NCBI GenBank assembly: GCA_963930645.1
Contig: OZ005653.1
Coordinates: 209,211,496-209,275,495 of the forward strand
Origin: Salticus scenicus
Lineage: Eukaryota > Arthropoda > Arachnida > Araneae > Salticidae
Length of the DNA: 64,000 nucleotides
Direction: 5' to 3'
Part shown: positions 45,861 through 57,842 of the stretch, in pieces
How positions within the stretch are numbered: the first letter of the stretch is position 1
How the letters are laid out: every line of letters begins with the position of its first letter
Notes under the pieces: generated by a model
Told to the model about the DNA's origin: nothing
What the model saw: the letters and a program-made list of their open reading frames with translations, nothing else
Database searches by the model: none
Program-made: the position numbers and the translations under genes

Positions 45861-46654
45861 AAAATTAAATGTATACTTTTTGAGATATTCAAGTTTAAAG
45901 GTAAAAATGTTTGACCTTAAAAGGAAATTTTTTTTAAAATACATACAGGTAATATATCATTTAAAAGCCTGTATTATAAGCTTTCTAATTAGGGAACAAA
46001 ATATGGGAAAAACTTAGGTTATGTTAGTATGGAAATACTGATTTAGGGTTGCGTATTAATTTATAACTCAGCATCCCAAGGTCATTCCATGTTGAAATTT
46101 ACAATAGTTATAGATAATACATGCAAAAAAAAAAAAAACATATAATTTTAAAAAGAAAATTAAATGCGTAGTTTTTGAGATATTAGAGGCCAAATGTCAA
46201 AATGTTTGACCTTAAAGTGAAAAATTTTAAACTTATGTACTTATGATATATCATTTGAAAACCTGTATTATAAGTTTTCTAATGATACCAATCTTTTATC
46301 TCTAAGTTAATTAGGAAAGAAAATATGGGTACATTTGTAGTAGAAGAATTTCGGAAATATGCATTTTTTACACTTTTTTGCAGTCCATTATATCAAAAAG
46401 TAAAAGAGATAGGGACTAATTAATTGGTATATATTCATTTCTCAATAGGACAAATAAATGAGCCCAATTTCATAAAAATCTGAGGGGGTTAGGTTAAAAA
46501 TGCTTTTTTCTTTTCTTTTCTTTCTTTCTTTCTTTTTTTTTTTTTTTTGTGTGTGTGTGTGTGTTGATTTGACATGGAATGACTCAAATACTATAATGTT
46601 TGTTGCTAAGGGACGCAGACAAATGAAGTGAAGGAATAAATTTAAGAAAATGCA

Positions 46655-47075
46655 ACAGAAAAATCAATGGGTAAAATCTGAAAGGAAAAAATTCAAGTTC
46701 GAAAACCGAAAAAATCCCAATAAGGTGCACCTATCAGGGTTCAAGCTCCCTGACGGGTTGACAGATACCCTCTGTCGAATCGTATATTTCGGCGATCAGT
46801 GACCTGTGTGCTTCAGAGCGCACACAAACAGGTAACAGAAAAAATCAATGGGTGCAATCCAAATAACTAAAAATAAAATATATAAAAATTCAAATTGAAA
46901 AAGATATTAATGAGGTGAAAAATTACTTTAAAAAAATTAAATTCGATAATCGGAAAAGTTTCGATGAGATGCACCCCTCCAGGGGTTCAAGCTACTTCTC
47001 TGCTAAGTTTTGTAGCTCTACGATTAGTGGTCTGAACTGAACGACACGCCAGAGCGTACAGGGACACACATACAC
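46655..47075. repeat. Two-copy ~200-bp duplication
   Basis: Blocks starting AACAGAAAAATCAATGGGT (~46657) and AACAGAAAAAATCAATGGGT (~46835) continue through similar phrases: GAAAAxTxxCxATxAGxTGCAC, AGGGTTCAAGCT, and CGATCAGTGACCTG or CGATTAGTGGTCTG. The second copy is longer. It is non-coding and resembles the phrase GTACAGGGACAC of the 50-52 kb array near its end. Confidence 0.65.
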
Positions 47076-48100
47076 ATCTCTTAATCTATATAGAAGTACG
47101 GTATTATAGGATCGTATTTCAAAAGTAGTGAAAGGAAGTTCTTTATTCAACTATACATTTAATAATAGCGTGATAAAAAAAAAAAAAAAAGACATGAAAG
47201 TTTCCGAAAATGCTAATGTAACTATAATCTACGAATTATATAATTTGTATTATGCCAAGAAAGTGAAATTCCTTTGAAGTTTTATAAATTTAATTATAGA
47301 ATTATAATATCGTGTCAATAAAGTATTTAGTAAATAATTGAGAATTAAATTGAAAATGAAAACTATTTTTTAAATTTACGTATTTCGAATCTAAAAATTT
47401 CACTATTATATTTATTAACAATTCAGAAATACATTTAAAAGTGAATTTGCATTATTTATATCACAGGATACGTTGATTAATAGAAAAAAAAAAAAAATAA
47501 TAATGAGCAAAATGGGTGATTTCAGTATCTGTTTTAAAATTTTCGAAGCAGACAAAAATTAGAGCTTGGGAATTTTTATAATAATTATTTTGAAATTCAG
47601 CTTTAGTATTTTTCAAAACCGTTTTGTTAGATAAATGACAGTCAATGATACTGAATGAAAGTTCAATTCAATAGACGATAAATTTATGTCCCAAAAAGCC
47701 TTTCAATACATAAGATTTTCATAAATATGAATTAAAATTATAAATTTATCCAAAAATAAACTAAATATTTATGCATACAACTTTAAAATGCTTTAGGAAT
47801 TAAACAATTTTGAAATATCAAATGCTAATGCGGATTTTAAAGCTTGTTGTTTTAAGGGGAAATTCTGGTATAAAGCGTAAATTTTAGGCGTACTGCCGAG
47901 CATATATATTTACTATTTATTTTCTTTTACAAGATATTTATTGATATTTTAAAAATATATAAAAAAAATTCCGAAAATAAATTAATTTAATTAATTAATT
48001 AATTAATTAAAAAGTTTTAAGCTATGGTAAATTATAGGAGAGAGGGAGGAAAAAACAAACAAACAAACAAAAAAAGCTTTTGTTGATATGATTGCAGCCC
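47076..48100. other. AT-rich stretch, no gene seen
   Basis: Includes a fragment related to the 43.7 kb tandem array (about 47130-47250) and an (TTAA)n patch near 47985-48010. Confidence 0.5.
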
Positions 48101-48420
48101 TCCTGGTCCTCTAAAACACACACACACAAATCTTAATTAGTGAGAATGTCATTATAGCCCCTATCCAAAAGAAAGAAAGAAAGAAAAAAGGAATTGCAAA
48201 ATGGCGACTGCAATTCTAGTCATCTGAAACAAAATTTTAAAAAAGGTTCTTAATAAGTGAGAATGTCGTTGTAGCCCCTCCAAAAGAAATAAAGAATTGC
48301 AAAATGGCGACTGCAATTCTGGTCATCTGAAACAAAATTTAAAAAAATATTCTTAATTAGTGAGAATGTCGTTATAGCCCCTACTCAAGAGGGGGAAAAA
48401 ATTGCAAAAGAAAAAGACAT
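48100..48420. repeat. Three-copy tandem repeat, ~103-117 bp
   Basis: TCTTAATTAGTGAGAATGTC occurs at 48131, at 48248 (with one change) and at 48351, each followed by TATAGCCCCT or TGTAGCCCCT, and in the first two by AATTGCAAAATGGCGACTGC. A purine-rich microsatellite (GAAA)n varies between units. Non-coding. Confidence 0.82.
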
Positions 48421-48428
48421 TTTTCGAC

Positions 48429-48462
<34 letters not shown>

Positions 48463-50068
48463 GAAAGTTAATAAAAAAAAAAAAAAAAGATTTTTTGAAA
48501 ATTCTAGACTAAAATACTCCCTTGAAAAATATTAAGACTTATTTCTACTAACTTCATCAGAATTTAAAAGCAAAACTGTCAGTCAATAGATGTATAATAT
48601 CATGCATTGAAATTTTTTTTCTTCATAACTAGACATATAGAGCCAAATAAAAAATTATTACTACCAAAACCATTTTTTTTTCACAATATAAGCTGATGAA
48701 ATAAATTTATTATGTTATTTTAATTAGGTACCATACGATATACTCGAAAAAAAAAAAAAAAAAGGAGGGGGGGGGATGGGTGAAGGGGGACAAATTATTC
48801 GTATAAAATTATAATCAAATATTAATTATAAAAATAGGATATATATTTTTTTTTTCAAAATAAATAAATAAACAAAATTTTGTTACATAAACATAAAATT
48901 TGGAAAATATCCTATCACGGTAATTTCAATAACTAAATATCTTTAATTATGTTTTCAATAATTTTTAATAACATGTGAAAAAAATCCTGCATTAAATTTA
49001 GTTATTTAAAGCGATTTATATATAATTTTTAATTTCTAAAAAATGCATATCCTGTTTCTTTTAATTAATATTTGACAGTGATTTCGTACGCAAAATTTGT
49101 TTATTACTCTAGTTAGAAAATGAAATTGTAATTAATTATGCGCTTAAAAGCGCGCGTGACTCGGAAACTATTTTACTTTGAAATGCAAATTGGAACAGTT
49201 TGCTCTTCCAGACAAAAGTAGAACGGTTCAGAACAAATGTAGTCCAGGGGGCCTGAAAAAGAAACATTATTGGCAAAATTTTCACGATAACGAAGTGAGG
49301 ATATGACCTAAAAAACGTTAAAAATCGGAACAAAAAACATCGGAACTGTTTCTCTTTGTATTTAAAATGCTGTTTGTAAGATGAATGCTAATTAACCTTT
49401 TTGACACTGTTAAGTGCAATGCAAATTTAATAAGAGTATTACATTATGATTTTCTTTCTTCAAAATATCGATGTTCAATCAATTCTGAAATTAAGGTTAA
49501 TTTGTTACAAATCGGACAAAACAGCTCTATTTTTAATTTTAAAGATTGTGAATAAGGTCTGTTATCGAACTTGCTTTCAACTTTGTTTCTGAATACAGCT
49601 AACAGCAATATATATTACTTATCTTGTAAGTAATTAACATATCAGAAAATATTTGGAAATTTAATTACTTTATAATTGTTTGTATAAACATTGCATCATC
49701 TTGTAGAAAAATACACCAAAATATTGGTGCAATGAAGTATGATAAACACGAATGAAAATTTTATAATTTATATTTTGCTTCAATCCATGACGTTAGCCCG
49801 AAGTTTCCATTGAAAAATACGTTTATATTTTAATAAAAAATATCTTTAAAAAAAAATAATTTTTTGAAAGTATTCGTTAAATATTTTAACCTTAAACATT
49901 CCGGATTTATTATTATCTGCACTAAAAATACTATACTATGCTTTATTCGTGAAAATTTATGTAATTTAGTAAGATAAACAGATGAGATATTTTATTTTAG
50001 CACAGTAGACTTATTCAAATTTAGACAAAAAAGATGCATGTTAAAATGAGCTACAGTATTCCATTTTT
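48421..50068. other. AT-rich stretch, no gene seen
   Basis: Holds poly-A runs (48434-48461 and 48473-48488) and a G-rich patch (48764-48790). A 65-codon minus-strand frame (49136-49333) has no recognisable motif. Confidence 0.5.
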
Positions 50069-51461
50069 AACACTTTCCAACAAGGTTGAAAAGTGTTAAT
50101 GACTTCGGTTTGTCTGTCTGTCTGTCCGTGCTCTAACTCCCGTAAATATTTATGGAATTTCTTGAAACTGAAATATGTTATTTAAGTTCACTATCGAATG
50201 TTCCCTATTGGAAATGGAGTGTATACCTCTACTGGTTTGTGTACAGGGACACCCGAAAGTATTTTAAAGCATTGTGTTATATGAGAGGTATTTCTATAAA
50301 CCATATTTTAATACCTTTACTGTGCTCAAATCTTAATGAAATTGAAATATACCACCATTGGTTTGTGTACAGGGACACTCAAAAGTATTCCAAAGCATTG
50401 CGTTCCATGAGAGATATTTCTGTAAACCAAATTTTAATAACTTTATTTCGCGCAAAGTTTAATGTAATTGAAATATGTTACTTATATGCACAAAAGAATG
50501 CTTTGTATAGAATATAGTATGATTAGAATTAGATTTACAGGGTCACACAAAAATATTCAGTTATATAAAGAGATATTAATAAAAATTTGCTAGAATTACA
50601 TTTTGGTTTACATTAAGCGTTTTAACACTTTCTAATAATTTTTAAATGTGAATATGATTTCAATTTGTGTATCTGCCGGTTTGTTCGCGCTGTAATTTCC
50701 GTAAATATTTATGGAATTTCTTGAAACTGATATATGCTATTCAAGTTCACTATCGGATGTTCTCTATTGAAAATAGAGCGAATACCTCTACTGGTTTGTG
50801 TACAGGGACACCTGAAAGTATTCCAAAGCATTGTGTTCTATGAGAAGTATTTTTATAAACCATATTTTAATACCTTTACTGTACACAAATCTTAATGAAA
50901 TTCCAATATGTTATTCAAGTTCACTATTGGATGTTTCTTATGTAAAATAGAGTAAATACCACCACTGGTTTCTGTATAGAGACACTCGGAAGTATACCAA
51001 AACATTGTATTCTATGAGAGGTATTTCTATAAACTAAATTTTTATAACGTTACTTTGCATAAATCTTAATTAAATTGAAACATGTTATTCATATGCGAAA
51101 ATGAATGCTTTCTATAGAGTATAGTACGACTATCATTATATTTACAGGGCCACACAAAAGTATTCAGTTACATTAAGAGCTATTAATAAAAAAAAATTGT
51201 GGAATTGCACTTTCTTTTACATTAAGCGTTTTAACACTTTCTAATAATATTTAAGCGTGAGTATGATTTCAGTTTATGTATCTGTCTGTCCGATCGTCAA
51301 TCTTTCTATCTGTTTGTCTCCCGCCTCTGCGTCCGCAAATATTTTCAGAATTTTTAAGAAATTATATATATTAATCAAGTTCCCAATGGAATGTTCCTTA
51401 TTTTAAACGACATTAAAATGTCCTGTACAACTAGAACTAGTTTGTGTACAGGAACAACAAC

Positions 51462-51493
<32 letters not shown>

Positions 51494-52260
51494 AAAAAAG
51501 GCCAATGCATTACGTTTTACGACAGACATTTTTAAAAATCCCATTAAAAAAACTTCCTACTGTAACAATTATAAAAAAAATTGACATGTATTTTTAATAT
51601 TCTAAAATAATATTTTGTACAGAATACATGATATGATTAACCTTCAGATTTACAGGACTACACTAAAATATTTAGATAGATTAAGGTCTGCAATTATAAT
51701 ATAACGGTTGCATTTTCCTTTACGTTAAGCCTTTTTAACACTTCCCAAAATGTCTAAGAGTGATTTTAAATTCAATTAGTCATATACTTTTCAGTCCTTC
51801 TGCACTGAGAAAAAAAAATATATACCGCTTTCATATAGAACGAATAAGTTGTCATTTTCTAAATCCCTAAACTAGAAATATAGATTGCCAAGCTATGCGT
51901 ATAAGACACACCAATAAGCTGAATAGACGAAATGATCGAGAAATTCTAGTCTATACATTTCTAGATCTAGACGGTGAAACAATATTCTGAGTATTCTGAA
52001 TTCTTTGTATTGCCAGAAATTCTCACTTGATTTTCTAGAATTAGGTCACAAACTAAGATTATAGTTGCTAAAACTCGACTCTTGTGTTCGCATTTATTTG
52101 CAGAGATTTTTAAATAAGTTTGACATTGATAATATAGGTAAGCGCTCTAGAATTCTAATAGTGGTTTCTAGAACTTTCTCAGTGTGTCTGTCTGTTGTGT
52201 GATAACGTAGGCAAAGAATATTGAAAGTTATACGATACAACATGTATGTGAGTTGGAAAG
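50069..52260. repeat. Higher-order tandem array, ~500-610 bp period
   Basis: TTAACACTTTC at about 50067, 50622 and 51231, and TTAACACTTCC near 51735, each begin a unit with TCTGTCTGTC-like sequence and CCGTAAATATTTATGGAATT or a relative of it. Within units a sub-block TGGTTTGTGTACAGGGACAC…AAGTATTCCAAAGCATTG recurs (50233, 50359, 50793, 50965). A 121-codon frame at 50152-50517 lies entirely in this repeat and should not be read as a gene. Confidence 0.82.
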
Positions 52261-52762
52261 TGTTAGTAATCAATGTGTACTGCATGATTTTTCGTTCTTG
52301 TTTAAAAGTACTGTACAGATAGAGGGTTCCTTGCTATACCTTTTTATTGTATTATACGAAATACATAATTAGTAAAGTGATTTCAATAGTAATTATATAT
52401 GTATTTTTAATCTTAATATATATTGATAAAAATATGCTTAAAAATATTTCAGCATACTATATTATTAGAAAAATCTTTATTGCAGTAAATCTCATTTTAT
52501 ATTAGTATCTTAAAGATAATTTTTAATTGTATTTTTTCGATGGATACGTTTAAAGGTTACGCATTTTTTTTTTTTAAATAGCGATTCACATTGTAAATGC
52601 ATAAACAGCCTGCCATTGTATTTTATTTATAAAACACATTACTAGTTTAAATTAGAAATTCTCTTAGATATTAATAGGCGAAATGCGTTTAATTTTATCT
52701 TTTATGTTTTTTTTTTTTTTTTTTTTGAAGATTTTTTTTTTTTTTTTTTTTTTATATGATTA

Positions 52763-52981
52763 CTGTGTCTTAAGGAAACTTGGCAGCTTTTGACTTCACT
52801 GAAGGTTAATATTTAAAAACTGAACTATAATAGGTTTGTCTAATAAAATATATATTCAGGCAGCAATTCTTATGGTTTTGGATATGTTTTTTACAGTTTG
52901 AAATCTTTAAATTGAGTTTTCTCAGTGTGCACTTTTTCATGAATTCATGATCTTCAAAATATTAAAACTTCTACAGATATT

Positions 52982-53013
<32 letters not shown>

Positions 53014-53917
53014 TATATTTTATTATTATTGTTGGATGTTTAATAGAATATACTCAAAAGAATAAGGAATTGATTTTCAAATGTATTAATTAGTTTCTAG
53101 GGGGAAAAAATGAAATAAAGTGCATGTCTATATAAACATTTGGGAAAAAAATTTGTTTGTAATATTTTTATTTTTGTAATATTTTTTCTTTTAAAGATAT
53201 TGCAAAATCCATCGCTAATTCTTTTAAGCAGGTTCTATTAACACGTTGAGCGCCACGCAAATTCTCAAAATCCCTTAAAATTCCACAATGATTCCTCCTG
53301 TAATAAATAAAAATCAAGCAAATTTATAATAAGTTTTCAATCATTAGATGTAATATTTTTAGTTTTATGTCCTATTTTATATCCGCCACCGATGGTTGAC
53401 GAGCCTTTATATCATGTTTGACACTGTCAGCCACCCATGGCTGACAGGGCACTCAACGTTTTAATTTTTTATTGGTACTGCTTTTACTTTCGGGGTAAAA
53501 CTTTCACTGCAATGTTTGAAGTATAACATATTCTGCAGACTCCTAAAGTTTCAAGATGATTCCTCCAGTACTTAGAGATATATGACAAAATGTCTATAAT
53601 CTAGAATGGCTGACATGGCGCTCAACGTGTTAAACATCCAAAAAAATATTAGCTCTTTTATTAAATATTTGTAGTAGATTTAGCATTTTGTAGATCCTGA
53701 ATTCATGAAAAAATGCAATTTAAAAATTTCAAATCTGTAAATATATGTATAACCATAAGAATTGTTGCCTGAATATATATTTTATCAAACAAACCTAATA
53801 CAGTTTAAGTTATAAATATTAAATGGAAATATAAGCTTTTATATGAAATATCTCTACTTCTGTTGTGCTAAGTGAAAGTGAAAGGTGCCAAGACTGCTTA
53901 AGACAGAATTGTCTTTA
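52763..53917. repeat. Large foldback (arms >150 bp) enclosing a piggyBac MITE
   Basis: The left arm (about 52763-52985) and right arm (about 53648-53917) are complementary over phrases such as AAAATATATATTCAGGCAGC and, at the right, TTGCCTGAATATATATTTTA. No clean target duplication was seen. The central loop holds the piggyBac-like MITE at 53242-53629. Confidence 0.75.
53242..53629. mobile_element. piggyBac-like MITE
   Basis: TTAA at 53238-53241 and 53630-53633. Ends CACGTTGAGCGCCACGC and, reversed, CACGTTGAGCGCCATGTC. A third, internal copy of the end motif (GGGCACTCAACGTTTTAA near 53445-53462) next to the palindrome GTCAGCCACCCATGGCTGAC suggests a rearranged or doubled terminus. It is 388 bp and non-coding. 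Confidence 0.85.
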
Positions 53918-54264
53918 AATTGAATTAAGAGATTTTTAAAACACAAAAATGCTAAAATAAATTACGACTTAATTACAAAAAAAAAAAAAAAAAATCAGTG
54001 TGTGAATTTTTATAAAGCAATACATTGAATATATAAATGAAATTATTTCATAATGGCCTCAAAATCTTTGTTTTTACCTAAGTCCTTTTCTCTGTCTAAA
54101 AGAAACTATTAGTATATAAATTTTCTTGCAGGTGTAACATTAAACATTAAAAAATAATAATGATTGAATCTGTATTTTATAAGTAAAATCTTAATAAAAT
54201 AAAAGACAAAAGATTACTGTTTAAACAGGTGGGTATGTAAAATTAGTTCTAAATTAGTTTTAAT

Positions 54265-55508
54265 TAGAGCTGTACCGAGTACTCGGTATATACTCGGCAC
54301 TCGGCTTACTCGGCCTATTTGCCGAGTACTCGGCACTCGGCCAAATTTGGGCTATGTATTCGGCCAGTACCGAGTAGTTGTCGGAACTTCACTATTTTTA
54401 TGCATTATTGAAAGAAATGTGTTAATGAGATATATTTATTTTATAACTGAACTAAACAAATATGAAAATATAAATACAGAATCATTATAATTAAAATTTT
54501 TGCTATAACAGCTTTCTGCAGTTAAAACGGGCTGTTACCAAACTTAGTATAAAGATGATTCATGATATGAGCTTTTAATTATAACTATCTTGTATAAATG
54601 TAATATGCATTATTTTATAAAAACTTAGTACATGAAATTGTATCTATAAATCAGACAAAAATAAAATATTTTAGGAAAAAAAAAGAACCTGTATGTAATA
54701 TTAGCACAAAATTTTCGTTATACATTTGTGCAAATAAAAATAAGACACTTTCAAATCGATGAGAAAAGATTGATTTTGAATTTTATACTATAAAATAACG
54801 TAAAAAACTACCACCTATTCGGATACAGTCTACCGTTGAACAAAAGGTGCGTTTATTTAGTATTTTAAGAACAATAATAATAATGTGAAAAGAGGAGGGG
54901 GCATTTAACCGAGTAAAGGCTTTTATGGCATTTTACGTTATATATAAAAAAGGTAAATACACTAAAACATTATTTAAAACTTATTTTCATAATCAAATCT
55001 GTTGTTTTGCAAATTATGGCGAAAAACCACCCGTCATTTTACATTTCTACGATCTGAAGATTAATGAAACCTATCATGTTTGAAATCATAAAATATTTTA
55101 ATGTTCCCCTTTCATATGTGAATTTCATGTATCTTAAATTAAGCCTTAGTGCCTAGTAACTTTTATATTCTCTAAGAATTATCTGAGGATGATAATTTCA
55201 CATCTAAAAAAGATGTTAAGAATAAAGTTATCAGTTATGGTTTTAGTAATCCACTATGCTGAAAGTATCAAAATATAGCAGTGAACCTAATTATGTACAC
55301 TACAAAAGTTCTGCATAAAAGCATGCTGTTTACCATTTAACTAAATTTTATGTTCAAAAGCCTTTTTCTTTAATTTCAAGATGTGCAAATTTTTTCATAT
55401 ATGCATCAATTATTCTTTCTTACAACTACTCGGTACTCGGCCGAGTAGTAAAAGGCCGAGTACTCGGTATTCGGCTACTCGGCCAAAGTGCTACTCGGTG
55501 CAGCACTA
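54265..55508. mobile_element. hAT-like non-autonomous element with dense subterminal motifs
   Basis: Perfect 8-bp duplication GTTTTAAT (54257-54264 and 55509-55516). Ends TAGAGCTGTACCGAGTA and, reversed, TAGTGCTGCACCGAGTA. Within about 110 bp of the left end and 90 bp of the right end the hexamer ACTCGG/CCGAGT appears many times, in both orientations. Such arrays are known as transposase binding sites in hAT elements. The 1.24 kb interior has no intact frame. Confidence 0.92.
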
Positions 55509-55516
55509 GTTTTAAT

Positions 55517-55925
55517 AGATATTTTTCCCATACTAATTTCTGTAGTCTCACAGGACTCTACTAAAAAAAAAATGCTATTTTATTTATAAAAAAAATGCTA
55601 TTTTTCTTAAAAAAAAAAAAAAAAAAAAAAAAACATTTTCGTTAAATCATCCAAATTGTTTTGTTGAAATACTCTCACCAAAATACATTTTTCGGTGTTC
55701 GCTTCATGAAAATATAACTTTACAAAAAATTATCCCTTCTCTCAGTAATACCTTACCCTTTTCCAAATATTCCTTAACAATATCTAATATTTTAGAAACA
55801 TATAATATAATATTACATATATATAAAGTCTATTAAATGTTGCGTTATCATTTTAAAATCAATTTTTTTTTTTCTTTTTTTACTTTTTTAAAAGTAAAAT
55901 TAAAAGCTGACATATTTGCAAACTT
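55517..55925. other. AT-rich stretch, no gene seen
   Basis: Contains a poly-A run (~55610-55634). No gene. Confidence 0.55.
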
Positions 55926-56198
55926 CACTGTTAAAAATGGTTTCTTAAAAATGAGTTAAATTGTCTCAAAAATAGCTCCGAAACAATATGTACTTCAATT
56001 TGAAAACCTATGTACTCATTTTTGAGCATAGTGATATGTCAAACATGGGGATATTGGGATTCTTATTGGTCAACCCCATTTTTGAGCATGTCAACACACT
56101 CAAAAATGAGTACATGGGTTTTCAAATTTAAGAATATATTGTTTCGGAGCTATTTTGAGACAATTTAGTTCATTTTTAAGAAAACATTTTTAACAGTG
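55926..56198. mobile_element. Palindromic MITE
   Basis: Starts CACTGTTAAAAATGG and ends CATTTTTAACAGTG. The arms (~110 bp) are complementary through GTACTCATTTTTGAGCAT and CACTCAAAAATGAGTACATG, with a ~55-bp loop. The target duplication is unclear, so the superfamily is not assigned. Confidence 0.72.
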
Positions 56199-57284
56199 TT
56201 TATTTATGTGCAAGAGGTGATATGACAATATTTATTATTATTTATTTATTTATACTTTTAATTTATGTTATTAGGTAAATAAAATCTGAAAATGCAGTAT
56301 TTTTTGAATAAATAATTATTTTATCCCCGATTTAGTAACCTCAAAAGTGTTCAATAAATAACTCAATTTCAGGTATTGCAAACGCGTTCCTTTAAAAGCG
56401 GCTTTACGGATTTTTTCAAACTCGCCATATTAACTTACTTTCAAATATCCTTTTGTATGTAATTATTGTTTTCCGGTCAATAATTGATTTTTTGTAAAAG
56501 TTGGTATCCCAAAAACGGCTCTAACGATTTTCTCTTTAGGTCACTTTTATGCTTTCTGATCACATTATCTTTCAAAAATGCATATAATACGTGTAATAGT
56601 GGGTAATGGAAGTCGCGTGGTTGTTTCACACCAGATTTTTTTTCAATAGAAGTGTTTTTAATTTGGTAAATGATAAAATTATTTCTAAACCCGTTTGTAG
56701 TTTGATATATATATAACTACATTTATTTAAACACGTTATAAAGTAAAAAGTAAAAAAATGGTAATCTTGATATTCGTGATCAGTTTTGTATGACATAAGT
56801 AACGTAATTCAATTTGTCTAATCTAATTTCTAAAACATTTGACTAATGTTTATAATTGTTTGATTTAGAAATTCGTAGTTGTGCTCTATTACCCAACTAG
56901 AAAAAAATCCCATTTATAAGCAGGCAAAGAATAATGCTGCTGAACTTTCTCACGATTCTAATTTGGAAGTAATTATGATGTTATACAAATCACTTTGAAA
57001 TGTCCAGTCAGAAACGATTGAAAGGGGGAAAAGGCAAAAGGAAATAAACAGCAAAATAGGGAATTAGGAAACAGAGAGGATAAGTTCAAAAGTCACAAGT
57101 GAAAAACTAACTATTAATTTCTAAAACTATGCTTTTCTTAGTAATTATATTTTTCCGGGTTAATTTTTTTCGTATATATATATGAAAATAAATTGCTTTC
57201 TTTTCAATGATAATGTAGTAATATATATTTAAAATTAAAATAAAATAAAAACATTTCTTTCAGGTAGTTTAATAATACATAATT
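56199..57284. other. AT-rich stretch, no gene seen
   Basis: No supported coding region or element ends. Confidence 0.5.
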
Positions 57285-57747
57285 ACACAGGCCTATACAA
57301 AATTGAAGTTGACTAAATTTGATTTGATGATTTTAGCTGAACTTTTATGTTTTTTGATGTGCTGAAAACCGAAAATGCAGTCAATTTTTCTCTATCACGT
57401 ACAGATTTTTGTCAATACAGGGTGCTTACCGACACAATTTTTTACCTGTACCATCATAACAATAGGTTGGTTAGTTGGTTGGTATGGTTTTACGTCGCAC
57501 TAGTGCTGCGCTATTACAAAAATAGGTATTCATGATTAATTAATCAGGAAAACATACTATAAAACTTACCATATAATTATATTGGTGGAAGAGTAATGGA
57601 AGAAATTATATAGGCAGGCACCCTGTATTGGCAAAAATCTATACGTGATTGAGAAAAACTGACTTCATTTTCGGTTTCAGCACACCAAAAAACATAAAGA
57701 TCAGTCAAAATTATAAAATCAAAATTTTGCATGTCGACCTGTGTTAT
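57285..57747. mobile_element. Foldback element with nested SINE tail
   Basis: Left-arm phrases (TTTTTTGATGTGCTGAAAAC; GTACAGATTTTTGTCAATAC) have complements in the right arm (GGTTTCAGCACACCAAAAAA; GTATTGGCAAAAATCTATAC). The arms are about 170 bp. The ends read ACACAGGCCTATACAAAATT and, reversed, ACACAGGTCGACATGCAAAA. The loop contains the SINE tail fragment at 57470-57514. Confidence 0.7.
57470..57514 (-). mobile_element. Third SINE tail fragment
   Basis: GGTTTTACGTCGCACTAGTG followed by CTGCGC matches the tail of the SINE at 17187-17508. It is preceded by a different simple tail (GGTTGGTTAGTTGGTTGGTA). Flanks share AATAGGT with some differences, so the duplication is imperfect. Confidence 0.8.
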
Positions 57748-57809
57748 TATTACTTTATTTTACCTATATATGGCTGAGAAACTTGTTTTATAATCAAATT
57801 TTCTAAACT

Positions 57810-57842
<33 letters not shown>

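Larger units (their letters stand above)
44718..46585. mobile_element. 1.87 kb palindromic (foldback) element
   Basis: The left end GAGTCGTTCCATGTCAAACC and the right end, reversed, GAGTCATTCCATGTCAAATC are inverted repeats that extend for over 500 bp on each side. Later landmarks also mirror: TTGGTATCATTAGAAAGCTT and, at the right, its complement near 46265-46300. Flanking AAAT on both sides (44714-44717 and 46586-46589) may be the target duplication. The left half also has an internal direct duplication (CTTAGAGATA…AATATCTCAAAAAGTAC twice). No transposase is seen. A tRNA-bearing insertion sits near its centre. Confidence 0.8.

Noticed and set aside
47080..47120. Helitron left end (TCTATATAGAAGTACGG)
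   Set aside because: Only the first bases fit and no 3' hairpin with CTRR was found downstream.
50152..50517. 121-codon open frame
   Set aside because: Lies wholly inside the 50-52 kb repeat array; its protein shows the same internal repetition.
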